From the NCBI GenBank assembly GCA_025617745.1, contig CM046855.1:15469880-15533879 (forward strand): a stretch of 64,000 nucleotides of DNA, given 5' to 3'. The notes under the pieces were generated by a model that saw nothing but the letters and a program-made list of their open reading frames with translations, did no database searches and had not been told where the DNA came from. How positions within the stretch are numbered: the stretch's first letter is position 1; the number at the start of each line of letters is the position of its first letter. Position numbers and translations under genes: made by a program. This document shows, in pieces, positions 16,601-23,369 of the stretch. Source of the stretch: Heliocidaris erythrogramma (Eukaryota > Echinodermata > Echinoidea > Camarodonta > Echinometridae).

Positions 16601-19585
16601 AAATCAATTTTCAATTCGATAAAAACATGTTGTGTTGCATATACATGTACTTCATTCATCTGTTGTTTTATTTGCATTGTAGATTCTCTGTATAAGTTAT
16701 TTTCCAAATCAATTTTTGATTTGATGAATGTATTTTGCATCGTATTTGTAAGTTATTTGTTTCATTTGGTTTGTAGATTCTCTGTAAGTTATTCCCCAAA
16801 TCAACTTTTGATTTGATAAATACATTTTGCATTCATATATATTGAATTAATAACATTTGTTCAAAGCTGCAACCCCAAAAAAATATTTTTGTCAAATGGA
16901 AAAATAAAGAAAGACGACTCTTTCGTCTGATATTAAAATGATACAGTAAATTTCACAAGGGAGCCGAGGGTGACAGCACATCAACAATTAAGAAAAGTTT
17001 GGTCCTTTCATACTAGTGTTTTGTCAGCCATGGCGCAGCACATAGCAGATGGCAAAACAATGCAATTGTGATAATTCCACTATTGCGTTTCGGCGTTCGC
17101 TGAACGTGCACGCATGAAAAATGCACACGATTGAATTCCGCGCGTCGATCTTTTGTTATCCTTTATAGTCTTCAAACTCCTTAACCGTCAAATTGTAGAA
17201 TGCCGGGTAAAGTTATTTGGGGTTAATTTTATACATTCTAGCTGTATACAAATTGTTCTTTTTTTAACTCAGAGACCCTTTAAATTATATGAGTTAACTC
17301 CCTGCTAGCTCCAAACAGATGATATGTTAGGGTTATCTCCTCAAAAGTGTGAAGTGGCTCAGCCAGCATATTATGAGTGCCTCTCCCTTTATATGAGTAA
17401 TTATTTTTGTTATACATTTTCTAGTCGTAATTTGATAACTGAAAGTATACCTTAATTCATGCTTTTTAGTTTAGTTTTTCTTTTCTATTTTTCTCCTTGT
17501 GTCAGTGCTTATTACATCTTGTGGTAAATTCATTTTCCAGTCGTAATTTGATCACTTGGACTAATACCACAAGTCATGCTTTGAAGACCCCTTTTTTTGG
17601 TTCATTCTTTTTGCAGTTCCTATTACGTCTAGTGACAGCAGCTGCCTTAACCCTTCCACCCAACCACCAGTGTGACCCAGACACCACCAGTAGATCCACC
17701 TCGGATAGAAGAGACAGCACCGTCTCCTCGGATGAGGGGGGTAGCATTGTACCCTTAGAGAACCCAAAGAAGCTCCCTAAGACCCATCTGGCCTATGTCT
17801 GGTCTAATGTAGCCCAGCAGTTAGCCCTGGCTCTGAGGGTGGATAGTGATTATGTCAAGAGACATTTTGTGTGTGAGCTGTACAATAGTGGATATGATGC
17901 TGTGGCACAAGAGGTAAGTAGGAAGCAAGACAGAGTTGGATGAAGAGTTGAGATTGAATGCAACCCAAGATTAGTTGATCAACATTCTCTTTTGAACAAG
18001 CTACGGCTGTAATAGGAAATGAGATAGGCTAGAATGGGAAGGTTTCATTTGATTCTAAGTTGCACTCGATTGCAGCTTTTATGTGGTAGGACCCTGTACA
18101 AATCCAGTTCAATAGACTTCAGGCAATTATGATATTTAATTCAATTTATTTCTGTGTAGATTAGGGATCATCTGAGATCTGATGTCTTGTCTATCCAGCT
18201 GCCTGTCAATCAGTCAGTCAATATTCATTTTGCATATAATATATCGGAAACATTCCAAGAAAGAATTTTGAAAGGCATACATAGTTCAGTTGCATTGCCA
18301 TGACCTCAATGGCATTGTATAACTCACTATGAGGTTTGGCACTATTTTTGGTGTTATTCATCAACAGGGGCAGGCATATTGTAAATAAAGATATGAAAAT
18401 TTTAACACCTTTTCATAAGAGATCTATTTAAAGCCAATCATTTATATCTTGACATAGTATGTAGAGGTGTTGTGGATCAGTGGATAAGTCCCTGGACTTT
18501 GAACCACGAGGTCCGGGGTTCGAATCCCACCGCAGCACTAGCGTCCTTTGGCAAGACGTTAATCTACATTTGCCACTCTCCACCCAGGTGTTAAATGGGT
18601 ACCCGGTAGGATGGCGAAAGTTAATGTCCTTTGCTTAGCATGTGTGCGCTTAACAGGCGACTGGCTGGAATACTCCCCAGGGAGCGGAGAATGTGCATAC
18701 AATGTGTGCGGGCATGCCAGAATCCGATGACCAGGGTAATAATATATCTGTAAAGCGCTTAGAGACATCTCCGATGTATTAGGCGCTATATAAAAGCTGA
18801 ATATTATTATTATTATATTATGTGATGTACTATTGAAACTATTTGCCTCTAATGAACGTGTTTGTCTATTTTCCCCCTGACTTTATCTGACAGTTGGTAG
18901 TGACTGTAGCTGAGCAGACTGAGATGGCAGTCCAGCTGATTCACATTGTAGGTCAAAGGTTAGCCCAAGAGCTGATCATAGGAGCAGACTCAGTTACTGT
19001 GGAAAGACAATCTAGACTTCCACCATCTCTTATCACATGGCTCAAATCATTGGTGAGTATGGGCAAGCTTATGGACACAGTTTTATTTTCAGTTGACATG
19101 CAAATAAAAAATTTACATTTCGAATCACACAGGAAATTACTTTTTTATGCTATCGTGTGACACATTTATGCCCCTCAAATTGGACCCCAAGCTTCAGATG
19201 TAATGTCAGGGCTTCATATTCACTGTTATGTTAGCAGGTAAGTTTAAGGTTGTTAAAAAGGGTGGTCTTTTTATGTTCTCACTTTGGAATAATGAATGAA
19301 AAGAGTGTGGTCTTTATGAATGCTAGAATATTATTTGCTCTTAGAATCCTGTTAGCATATTATAATGTGTTTTAGTTTTTATCATGGGAATATTACTCAG
19401 CATTAACCCCAAAATGTTTTTGTTTCTTTGTTATTATTTAGTCTGGAGAGAGCCTACGATGTGCACACCCACCCATCTCTGATACTGCACACCTTGCTGG
19501 CCAGGCTGTGGGCTTACTACCAGATACACACAATCAGTATGCCCTAGCATTACAACTCATTGAAGCTGTAGGGTCCTTAACATGA
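1973..19585 (+). CDS. RAB3GAP2: Rab3 GTPase-activating protein non-catalytic subunit, 5' partial (23 exons)
   Basis: This is the regulatory subunit of the Rab3GAP complex. With catalytic RAB3GAP1 it acts on Rab3 in exocytosis, and the complex also promotes nucleotide exchange on Rab18 at the ER. I joined exons 1973-2121, 2334-2413, 2574-2672, 2928-3067, 3831-4056, 4551-4780, 4901-4965, 5177-5518, 5935-6262, 6631-6728, 7812-8099, 8352-8507, 9488-9608, 9967-10143, 10506-10612, 11559-11625, 12132-12238, 13199-13273, 13608-13796, 14486-14599, 17617-17913, 18894-19052 and 19442-19585. All junctions are GT..AG and phases agree throughout, giving about 1251 residues. Diagnostic blocks matching vertebrate RAB3GAP2 are [58 protein letters not shown] and the C-terminal LALQLIEAV. 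The first ~320 residues of the beta-propeller-like N domain are upstream. The protein is longer than the human one over the same span because of acidic, low-complexity insertions in the exons at 5177 and 5935 and a longer exon at 17617. Confidence 0.97.
2334..2413 (+). CDS. RAB3GAP2: RAB3GAP2 exon
   Basis: The acceptor is CTGTTTCAG and the donor GTATGT; the exon leaves in phase 2. It encodes [21 protein letters not shown], like vertebrate [21 protein letters not shown]. Confidence 0.93.
2574..2672 (+). CDS. RAB3GAP2: RAB3GAP2 exon
   Basis: The acceptor is TTTTACAG and the donor GTAAGC, phase 2 at both ends. It encodes SGWFGFGG, a charged linker and [12 protein letters not shown], matching the SGWLGWK..KPKVEPATPLAV linker between two propeller blades. 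Confidence 0.92.
2928..3067 (+). CDS. RAB3GAP2: RAB3GAP2 exon
   Basis: The acceptor is TGATTCAG and the donor GTAAGA; the exon leaves in phase 1. It encodes [19 protein letters not shown], then [19 protein letters not shown] and VAVRMWKG. Degenerate copies of its 3' end lie in the following intron. Confidence 0.95.
3121..3265 (+). pseudogene. Two degenerate echoes of the preceding exon's 3' end
   Basis: 3121-3176 repeats the last ~50 bases of the exon ending at 3067 with scattered changes, and its donor GGTAAG has become GGCAAAG. A weaker third copy lies at 3229-3263. Neither keeps a usable donor. They are relics of local tandem duplication rather than coding exons. Confidence 0.8.
3411..3640 (+). 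repeat. Tandem-duplicated 230-bp block with a decoy copy of the next exon's start
   Basis: The block 3411-3640 and the following block 3641 to about 3876 are direct repeats at a spacing of 230 bp. The first contains an intact CATTTTTCAG acceptor and a 35-base copy of the start of the exon at 3831 (3601-3635), followed by GTAAGA. In frame it reads [13 protein letters not shown] and then runs to a TAA at 3654 if not spliced. Confidence 0.85.
3831..4056 (+). CDS. RAB3GAP2: RAB3GAP2 exon
   Basis: The acceptor is CATTTTTCAG and the donor GTGAGC. It encodes [18 protein letters not shown], a Ser/Lys/His-rich linker and [18 protein letters not shown], the most conserved stretch of the N domain. Confidence 0.97.
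4551..4780 (+). CDS. RAB3GAP2: RAB3GAP2 exon
   Basis: The acceptor is TTCATTCCAG and the donor GTCAGC, phase 1 out. It encodes [17 protein letters not shown], then [18 protein letters not shown] and [18 protein letters not shown], the end of the N-terminal domain. Confidence 0.97.
4901..4965 (+). CDS. RAB3GAP2: RAB3GAP2 exon
   Basis: A polypyrimidine acceptor TTTTTTTCAG precedes it and the donor is GTATAT. It encodes [21 protein letters not shown] broken by no stop, corresponding to the ..[20 protein letters not shown] segment of the human protein. Confidence 0.9.
5177..5518 (+). CDS. RAB3GAP2: RAB3GAP2 exon with acidic insertion
   Basis: The acceptor is GTTCTTAG and the donor GTATAC; 114 codons, phase 0 at both ends. 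The first half ([29 protein letters not shown]) aligns with the vertebrate helical region. The second half is Glu/Gly/Asp-rich low-complexity sequence with no vertebrate counterpart and is probably a disordered loop. Confidence 0.92.
5935..6262 (+). CDS. RAB3GAP2: RAB3GAP2 exon with glutamate-rich insertion
   Basis: The acceptor CTTTCAAG is weak for its pyrimidine run; the donor is GTATGA, phase 1 out. It encodes [19 protein letters not shown] and a segment like the conserved VRFSD..FL region ([17 protein letters not shown]), then a Glu/Lys-rich stretch ending EEKRLALG, equivalent to human EEEYVALG. Confidence 0.88.
6631..6728 (+). CDS. RAB3GAP2: RAB3GAP2 exon
   Basis: The acceptor is TCCATTACAG and the donor GTAAGT. 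It encodes [18 protein letters not shown] and [13 protein letters not shown]. Similarity to the vertebrate FFFWKCLHGESS..MCHTLESAG segment is weak, but frame, phase and position fit. Confidence 0.82.
6858..7690 (+). repeat. GTCCGTCC-headed satellite, about five 170-bp units, inside an intron
   Basis: It opens with ATGCCTCCGCCCACCGAAGG and a (GTCC)n run, then repeats a unit of about 170 bp containing CGATATCTCAAGAAC, ACTTCAAACTTGGTA, CTGATTAGATTTTGGGG and an AGGTCA cluster. Clusters of four AGGTCA half-sites spaced 1, 1 and 3 bases lie at 7037-7065, 7204-7232 and 7374-7402; the one at 7544-7572 has a mutated second half-site. The same family recurs at 63433-64000 and, inverted, at 43440-43945. 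Confidence 0.92.
7812..8099 (+). CDS. RAB3GAP2: RAB3GAP2 exon
   Basis: The acceptor is CTGCTTAG and the donor GTCAGT; 96 codons, phase 0. It encodes [19 protein letters not shown], aligning with vertebrate LLLSVWLSKEKDIL, followed by [18 protein letters not shown]. Confidence 0.93.
8352..8507 (+). CDS. RAB3GAP2: RAB3GAP2 exon
   Basis: The acceptor is AACTGCAG and the donor GTGCGT; 52 codons. It encodes [20 protein letters not shown] and [10 protein letters not shown], equivalent to human YWKLLLKQLEDCLILQTLL. The following 980-bp intron (8508-9487) shows nothing beyond AT-rich sequence. Confidence 0.93.
9488..9608 (+). CDS. RAB3GAP2: RAB3GAP2 exon
   Basis: The acceptor is TTTCCAACCAG and the donor GTATGC, phase 1 out. 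It encodes [14 protein letters not shown], matching human PRLSVKKLLEGGKG. Confidence 0.95.
9967..10143 (+). CDS. RAB3GAP2: RAB3GAP2 exon
   Basis: The acceptor is TTTCAATCAG and the donor GTATGT. It encodes [20 protein letters not shown] and an acidic segment ending AAAVEQLQ, in the place of human [20 protein letters not shown]. Confidence 0.93.
10506..10612 (+). CDS. RAB3GAP2: RAB3GAP2 exon
   Basis: The acceptor is TTTCCCCCAG and the donor GTGAGA. It encodes [20 protein letters not shown] and VQWNKNPE, a strong match to human [20 protein letters not shown]. Confidence 0.97.
10644..10853 (+). repeat. (GAT)n(GGT)n triplet microsatellite with G runs
   Basis: About 210 bp of GAT units, then GGT units interrupted by a G run of roughly 19 bases, then GAT units again. 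It starts about 30 bp after a RAB3GAP2 splice donor. The G-rich + strand could form G-quadruplexes. Both strands give long homopolymeric frames (Asp/Val/Gly, or Thr/Pro/His) that are not genes. Confidence 0.97.
10865..11413. mobile_element. Foldback element, AGGGCAATCCAA family, copy 1
   Basis: The ends are inverted: AGGGCAATCCAA at 10865-10876 and TTGGATTGCCCT at 11402-11413, and the similarity extends inwards as diverged arms (AGCAGATTGGTCAAAATTTG against CAAACTTTCACCATCCTG and so on). It has no transposase and is about 549 bp. Relatives lie at 26988-27440 and 33083-33674. Confidence 0.8.
11559..11625 (+). CDS. RAB3GAP2: RAB3GAP2 exon
   Basis: The acceptor is ATATTTACAG and the donor GTAAGT, phase 1. 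It encodes [20 protein letters not shown], aligning with human ARFFVRSIEHLKQIFNAHV. Confidence 0.9.
12132..12238 (+). CDS. RAB3GAP2: RAB3GAP2 exon
   Basis: The acceptor is TTTTTCTCAG and the donor GTAAGT. It encodes [17 protein letters not shown] and [15 protein letters not shown], almost identical to the vertebrate sequence. The following intron has a ~20-base poly(A) run at about 12540 and otherwise AT-rich sequence. Confidence 0.98.
13199..13273 (+). CDS. RAB3GAP2: RAB3GAP2 exon
   Basis: The acceptor is CTAATTGCAG and the donor GTATGA; 25 codons. It encodes [20 protein letters not shown], matching human [20 protein letters not shown]. Confidence 0.97.
13608..13796 (+). CDS. RAB3GAP2: RAB3GAP2 exon
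   Basis: The acceptor is TTTAACCCCAG and the donor GTAGGA; 63 codons. It encodes [20 protein letters not shown] and [17 protein letters not shown], matching human [20 protein letters not shown] and LCSILYAVMRFSLKTVK. Confidence 0.97.
14486..14599 (+). CDS. RAB3GAP2: RAB3GAP2 exon
   Basis: The acceptor is TTTACTACAG and the donor GTATTA; 38 codons. It encodes [20 protein letters not shown] and [11 protein letters not shown], matching LFDSKGKNAFFKDL and VRQQ. Its 3' end is echoed four times in the next intron. Confidence 0.97.
15345..15601 (+). pseudogene. Four degenerate echoes of the RAB3GAP2 exon ending at 14599
   Basis: Sequences resembling the last ~36 bases of that exon (ATCGACTATGGATTAGTGAA followed by ACTAAGACAACAG) recur at about 15347-15382, 15433-15474, 15505-15543 and 15566-15600. 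Typical shared cores are GGATTAGTAAAATCAAGACA and GGGTTCATGAAATCAAGACA. They lack consistent splice sites, so I call them decayed tandem duplications. Confidence 0.75.
15816..16000 (+). repeat. SINE with a 7SL-RNA-like 5' part
   Basis: The 5' part contains GTGGCGTGCGCCTGTAATCC followed by AGCTA, then GATTC..CAGACCCAGGTTCGAGACTG. This resembles the Alu domain of 7SL RNA (..TGGCGCGTGCCTGTAGTCCC, AGCTA, GGATCGCTTGAGTCCAGG). The 3' part has TCTTTCGGATGG and GACGTTAAAGGTC, then a (CATA)-type tail. The orientation is +, within a RAB3GAP2 intron. Confidence 0.6.
16213..16835 (+). repeat. Minisatellite, six to seven units of 80-104 bp
   Basis: Units share AATTTTCAATTCGATAAAAC, ATTTTGC..TTGTATACTTCATTC, TTGTTTTATTTGGGTTGTAG and ATTCTCTGTAAGTTA. 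GGGTTGTA cores start near 16309, 16403, 16491, 16571, 16675 and 16769. It occupies the longest RAB3GAP2 intron (14600-17616); the rest of that intron, 16840-17410, shows nothing recognisable. Confidence 0.88.
17415..17530 (+). repeat. Tandem copy of the splice-acceptor region of the next RAB3GAP2 exon
   Basis: 17415-17528 and 17530-17640 are diverged direct repeats of about 112 bp. Both contain ATTTTCYAGTCGTAATTTGA and AATTCATGCTTT / AAGTCATGCTTT. TCAGTGCTTATTACATCTTG at 17504 corresponds to GCAGTTCCTATTACGTCTAG at 17613, the true acceptor and exon start. Confidence 0.8.
17617..17913 (+). CDS. RAB3GAP2: RAB3GAP2 exon
   Basis: The acceptor is TCTTTTTGCAG and the donor GTAAGT; 99 codons. It encodes [15 protein letters not shown], a Ser/Asp-rich linker longer than in human, then [20 protein letters not shown] and [14 protein letters not shown], matching human [28 protein letters not shown]. 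Confidence 0.97.
18461..18820 (+). mobile_element. tRNA-derived SINE with a LINE-like 3' tail
   Basis: The 5' end is tRNA-like, with A-box-type TGGATCAGTGG and a perfect B box GGTTCGAATCC at 18517-18527. A central body contains CATTTGCCACTCTCCACCCA and CCCCAGGGAGCGG. The tail TAAAGCGCTTAGAGACATC..TTAGGCGCTATATAAA folds as an AGCGC/GCGCT stem and ends in (ATT)n. It lies in a RAB3GAP2 intron. The tail resembles the end of the LINE fragment at 28671-28736. Confidence 0.88.
18894..19052 (+). CDS. RAB3GAP2: RAB3GAP2 exon
   Basis: The acceptor is TTTATCTGACAG and the donor GTGAGT; 53 codons. It encodes [18 protein letters not shown] and [13 protein letters not shown], matching human LASQLLVLTGQRLAHALL and RLPPTLCTWLKAM. 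Confidence 0.97.
19442..19585 (+). CDS. RAB3GAP2: RAB3GAP2 terminal exon and stop
   Basis: The acceptor is TATTATTTAG. It encodes [20 protein letters not shown] and [15 protein letters not shown], then TGA at 19583-19585; the human protein ends ..YGLALHLIEAVEAISLPSL. No convincing poly(A) signal was found before the transposon at 19745. Confidence 0.97.
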   Translation, partial: SGESLRCAHPPISDTAHLAGQAVGLLPDTHNQYALALQLIEAVGSLT

Positions 19586-19742
19586 GGTGGGGCCCAGCTA
19601 AATGAGGAAATTATCCCAGATATTAGAAAGTACTCACAAATAGTTTGTCCTAACATTACAACTCATGGAAGCCATAGGATCATCAATTTGAGCAGCAACG
19701 CAGCTGAATGAGGAAATCATTCCTGATATACCATATACTCAC
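19586..19742 (+). repeat. 3' UTR containing a tandem copy of the coding end
   Basis: The stretch starting at about 19649 (TCCTAACATTACAACTCATG) is a diverged direct repeat of the last coding bases starting at 19540 (CCCTAGCATTACAACTCATT) plus the proximal 3' UTR (AGCTAAATGAGGAAATTATC against AGCTGAATGAGGAAATCATT). The spacing is about 109 bp. The copy lies after the stop codon. Confidence 0.85.
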
Positions 19743-19744
19743 TA

Positions 19745-20496
19745 CAGGGGAAACTTGATATAACGAGGCCGTCGGAACCGAAGGATTTTCCTCGTTATAG
19801 CCGTTTTGTCGTTATATAAGAACATACATAAAAATGCACAGATGGGACTAGATTCTACATGTACACTAATAATGTACCTAGTTCTGCTGCCGCCATCACT
19901 TATATACTCATAAGCTATGAAGGCATTAATATTGTTAATTCTCGATCTGAAGTAGCTAATAAAATGTCGGATCACGTTAAGGATCGCGTTAAAAGCATTA
20001 TTTTCAGACGCGAAGTTACTGACTAAGAGTTATGTCCATTACACTTCCGCATTGAATATACATGTATCGGGACTGCGCCTGTACTATCAGCATAGCGCAT
20101 GGGTATGAAAAAGAAAAGACTCATTCATACTTAGGGGCCGGTCTCCCTGCGCTGTGATATGAATAAAAAGACACTCCCTGCGCTGTGTATGATATGAATA
20201 AAAAGATGCAGCCCGCATCGCATCCCGATGCCCCAAAATATCTTTACTATATGCTTGTGTGTGTGCAGATTCTCCAGCTGAATGATTTTTGTCCATTTGA
20301 GGCGCAGTGAAATTTGCTTGCTCGTTATAACAGGAATGATTAGCAATCTTTTTCTTTGTTTTAGAGGCACAAGATTTAGCTCATTATAGCCGACATTGCT
20401 ATAATTTGTGCTGCCATAGAATTACATGTAAGTAAATTTGGGACTGTGACAATATTCTTGTTATAGCCGTTACCTCGTTATGTCGAGTTTTCCCTG
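19745..20496. mobile_element. Non-autonomous pogo/Tigger-like DNA transposon
   Basis: Terminal inverted repeats of about 24 bp read CAGGGGAAACTTGATATAAC-GAGG at the left and CCTC-GTTATGTCGAGTTTTCCCTG at the right, flanked by TA at 19743-19744 and 20497-20498. The CAG start and TA target duplication are typical of the pogo branch of Tc1/mariner. CTCGTTATAGC motifs recur internally. There is no transposase reading frame; 752 bp. Confidence 0.85.
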
Positions 20497-20498
20497 TA

Positions 20499-21325
20499 CC
20501 AGTTTGTTTTGGCATTCCAACCCATGACCACTGACTTGCACAGGGAGACAGCACAGAGAAACCAAGTAGACCAAGTCCCATCTTCCTAAGGTTGATCATG
20601 TTTAATGGACAACTTTTTCTTTTGGTATCGTGATTCTTATCATGATGATGAATCATACTGCTGCAATATATACAGATAGGTTCATTCTCACCATCCCTCC
20701 TTATTTACAATATATGTATAATGGTACAAGACCATTATTCCAATGCAGTATCTCAATTTTAAGTGACTACAGGCATGAAATTGTTTTCCTAAACTATACA
20801 TACATGTATTAGCAGTCACTCTTACTGTACTACTATGTTTAAAGAGTGTCAAAGTGATATATTCTAATCTTATTACCTTACAAATATCTGCTCTATAAAT
20901 AATGAGAAGGAAATATGAACTGAAACTGTGCAATATCGTTTGTCTATCTATACCGACAGGATTTTATGAAATAATAAGCATTTATGCTTATGAACTTTTT
21001 AAATTTCCATTTTGTCAAGAGATTGAGCTGCTTTCCTAGGTATTTATAAAGGTGAGATTATCATTTGACATTAAATCGTATTTATCATGTATAATATGAT
21101 TTTGTGTAGCATACATATCAAGTGCAGCATTGGCAACAACATTGCAGATTTTGTAAAGCCTGAATGTCTTGGGGTGCTGTTATGAAAACTTTTATTTGTA
21201 TTTTTGTGAGGGTCATTAAGTTCTCATGACAAATTTAAATCTTGTGACAGGAACTTTTTTTTTAAATGTGTGTATGTGCAGATGTTTTTTTGTTAATGGA
21301 GAATGAAACCCTGGGGAAATATCCA
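20499..21325. other. Intergenic DNA, nothing recognised
   Basis: AT-rich unique-looking sequence between two transposons. I found no exon homology, hairpin or tandem repeat. Confidence 0.5.
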
Positions 21326-21839
21326 TTTTAATGAAAAGAGAGGATAGAGAGAAGCAATTTATAAAAAGTTCCATCAAAATCGGTTACTAAATGAAAAAGT
21401 TATGAGAGTTTGAAAAGTCTCAATTTACTTTCTATGGTGATCCTCAAATTGGCAATATTGGTTCAAAATGGCAGGTTTAGTAGTACAACTCCCAATTTGT
21501 TTTGTACACAACATTTCATATTTTCTCCATTATCTCTAAAAGTGCCGCTTGTCTTTTCGTGAACTCAACATATGTTGTGTCAAATACATTTTCCCATGAT
21601 ATATCTAAGGAGACAAGCTGCACCTTGAGAGAGAATGGGGAAAACATGAAATTTTGTGTACAAGACCCATGGAGAGTTGTACTGCTAAACCTGTCACTTT
21701 GAATAACATTGCCAATCTGAGGATTGCCATAGAAAGTAAATTGAGACTTTTCAAACTTTCATAACTTTATCATTCCGTAACCGATTTTGATGCGACTTTT
21801 TAAAAAATTGCTTCTCTCTACCCTCTCTTTTCATTAAAA
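21326..21839. mobile_element. Foldback element with ~170-bp inverted arms
   Basis: TTTTAATGAAAAGAGAGGAT at the left pairs with ATCCTCTC-type CCCTCTCTTTTCATTAAAA at the right. The arms stay complementary inwards through AAGCAATTT, GAAAAGTCTCAATTTACTTT and GCAGGTTTAGTAGTACAACT. About 514 bp and non-coding. Its internal style (GAAAGTTTGA..ATCGG) resembles the AGGGCAATCCAA family. Confidence 0.82.
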
Positions 21840-22243
21840 GTCTGAAAAAAAATATGAATAAAGAACAGTTCTTAGAAGACCAGTATAACCCCTGCATATC
21901 AATTTTTACAGGGGATGAGATGTGTCGATGTGAAATTGTCTGTTTAAAGTATTATGTAAAGGTAGAGAATGCATGAAGGTTGAAGGCTAATAATAATGAT
22001 ATGCTTATGAGTTATGTATACCTTGCCTTAGTAATAAGCTTTGTGCTTCCATTTCATTTGAGATGATATAGCGAGTTTTGTATTTGATATCATTTTCATT
22101 TGATTTATTGATTTTTTGTTTTATAATCCCATATGTATGTTTGGTGCCCTGATTTGTTTTATTTCATTTATAAAATGTTAATCAAATAATTGTATTAATC
22201 TTTGGCTTAAAGTGGGAAAGTACAGTTTGTCATAATGATAAAG
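21840..22243. other. Intergenic DNA, nothing recognised
   Basis: AT-rich sequence. AATAAA at about 21858 is the first such hexamer on the + strand outside a clear transposon after the RAB3GAP2 stop, but nothing else marks it as a poly(A) site. Confidence 0.4.
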
Positions 22244-22253
22244 GATATTGCAT

Positions 22254-22524
22254 TGGTAAACAAAGAAGCTTGACTGGGGAGGAATTTTTAATTTGTAAAC
22301 AAATCTTTCGGCATATTACTCCCAGTGTTAAAGATCGTATGCTCGATCTGTAATGAAAAACACAAGTCAGAAAAAATTGGAACCAGCGGGATTCGAACCT
22401 GTCATCTACTGCTTGCCGGGCAGCGACTTAACCACCAGGCTATTAACACTGGGAGTAATATGCCGAAAGATTTGTTTACAAATTAAAAATTCCTCCCTAG
22501 TCAAGCTTCTTTGTTTACTAACCA
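22254..22524. mobile_element. Short element: tRNA-like core between ~80-bp inverted repeats
   Basis: Left arm 22254-22335 (GTAAACAAAGAAGCTTGACT..CTCCCAGTGTTAA) is the reverse complement of right arm 22441-22524. Between them lies a tRNA-like module on the - strand with a perfect B box (GGATTCGAACC on + at 22389-22399). No protein is encoded. A relative lies at 30530-30867. Confidence 0.85.
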
Positions 22525-22550
22525 TTGTTCCACGGCGGACCGTTTGAATA

Positions 22551-23357
22551 TTAATGAGTCAGAAAGAAGAGGATCTTGGGTATTTGATTCTAGTTCGTCG
22601 TGACTTGGCCGTGAACCAGAATAGCCTGGTGGTTAAGTCGCTGCCCGGCAAGCAGTAGATGACAGGTTCGAATCCCGCTGGTTCCAATTTTTTCTGACTT
22701 GTGTTTTTCATTACAGATCGAGCATACGATCTTTAACACTGGGAGTAATATGCCGAAAGATTTGTTTACAAATTAAAAATTCCTCCCCAGTCAAGCTTCT
22801 TTGTTTACTAACCATTGTTCCACGGCGGACCGTTTGAATATTAATGAGTCAGAAAGAAGAGGATCTTGGGTATTTGATTCTAGTTCGTCGTGACTTGGCC
22901 GTGAACCAGAATAGCCTGGTGGTTAAGTCGCTGCCCGGCAAGCAGTAGATGACAGGTTCGAATCCCGCTGGTTCCAATTTTTTCTGACTTGTGTTTTTCA
23001 TTACAGATCGAGCATACGATCTTTAACACTGGGAGTAATATGCCGAAAGATTTGTTTACAAATTAAAAATTCCTCCCCAGTCAAGCTTCTTTGTTTACTA
23101 ACCATTGTTCCACGGCGGACCGTTTGAATATTAATGAGTCAGAAAGAAGAGGATCTTGGGTATTTGATTCTAGTTCGTCGTGACTTGGCCGTGAACCAGA
23201 ATAGCCTGGTGGTTAAGTCGCTGCCCGGCAAGCAGTAGATGACAGGTTCGAATCCCGCTGGTTCCAATTTTTTCTGACTTGTGTTTTTCATTACAGATCG
23301 AGCATACGATCTTTAACACTGGGAGTAATATGCCGAAAGATTTGTTTACAAATTAAA
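22551..23357 (+). repeat. Tandem array of the tRNA-like element, 290-bp period
   Basis: Units start with TTAATGAGTCAGAAAGAAGA at 22551, 22841 and 23131, are almost identical, and each carries the tRNA-like module in + orientation. B boxes GGTTCGAATCC lie at 22665-22675, 22955-22965 and 23245-23255. In unit 1, GAACCAG (22613-22619) pairs with CTGGTTC (22678-22684), and GCTGC/GCAGT (22640-22644, 22652-22656) encloses a seven-base loop CCGGCAA. The T stem is poor. GATATTGCATTG occurs at both outer edges (22244-22255 and 23358-23369). Confidence 0.9.
22605..22686 (+). ncRNA. tRNA-like pol III module (first of three + copies)
   Basis: A-box-like TAGCCTGGTGGTTAAG and a perfect B box could recruit pol III. 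The acceptor-like and anticodon stems pair, and the loop would place GGC at the anticodon (Ala-like), but position 33 is C instead of T, the D stem is imperfect and the T stem pairs at only three of five positions. I call it tRNA-derived, not a functional tRNA. Identical modules occur 290 and 580 bp downstream. Confidence 0.5.
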
Positions 23358-23369
23358 GATATTGCATTG

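Noticed and set aside
22605-23260. Three functional tRNA genes
   Set aside because: The B box is perfect, but position 33 is C, the T stem pairs at three of five positions and the D stem is imperfect; the modules are tRNA-derived.
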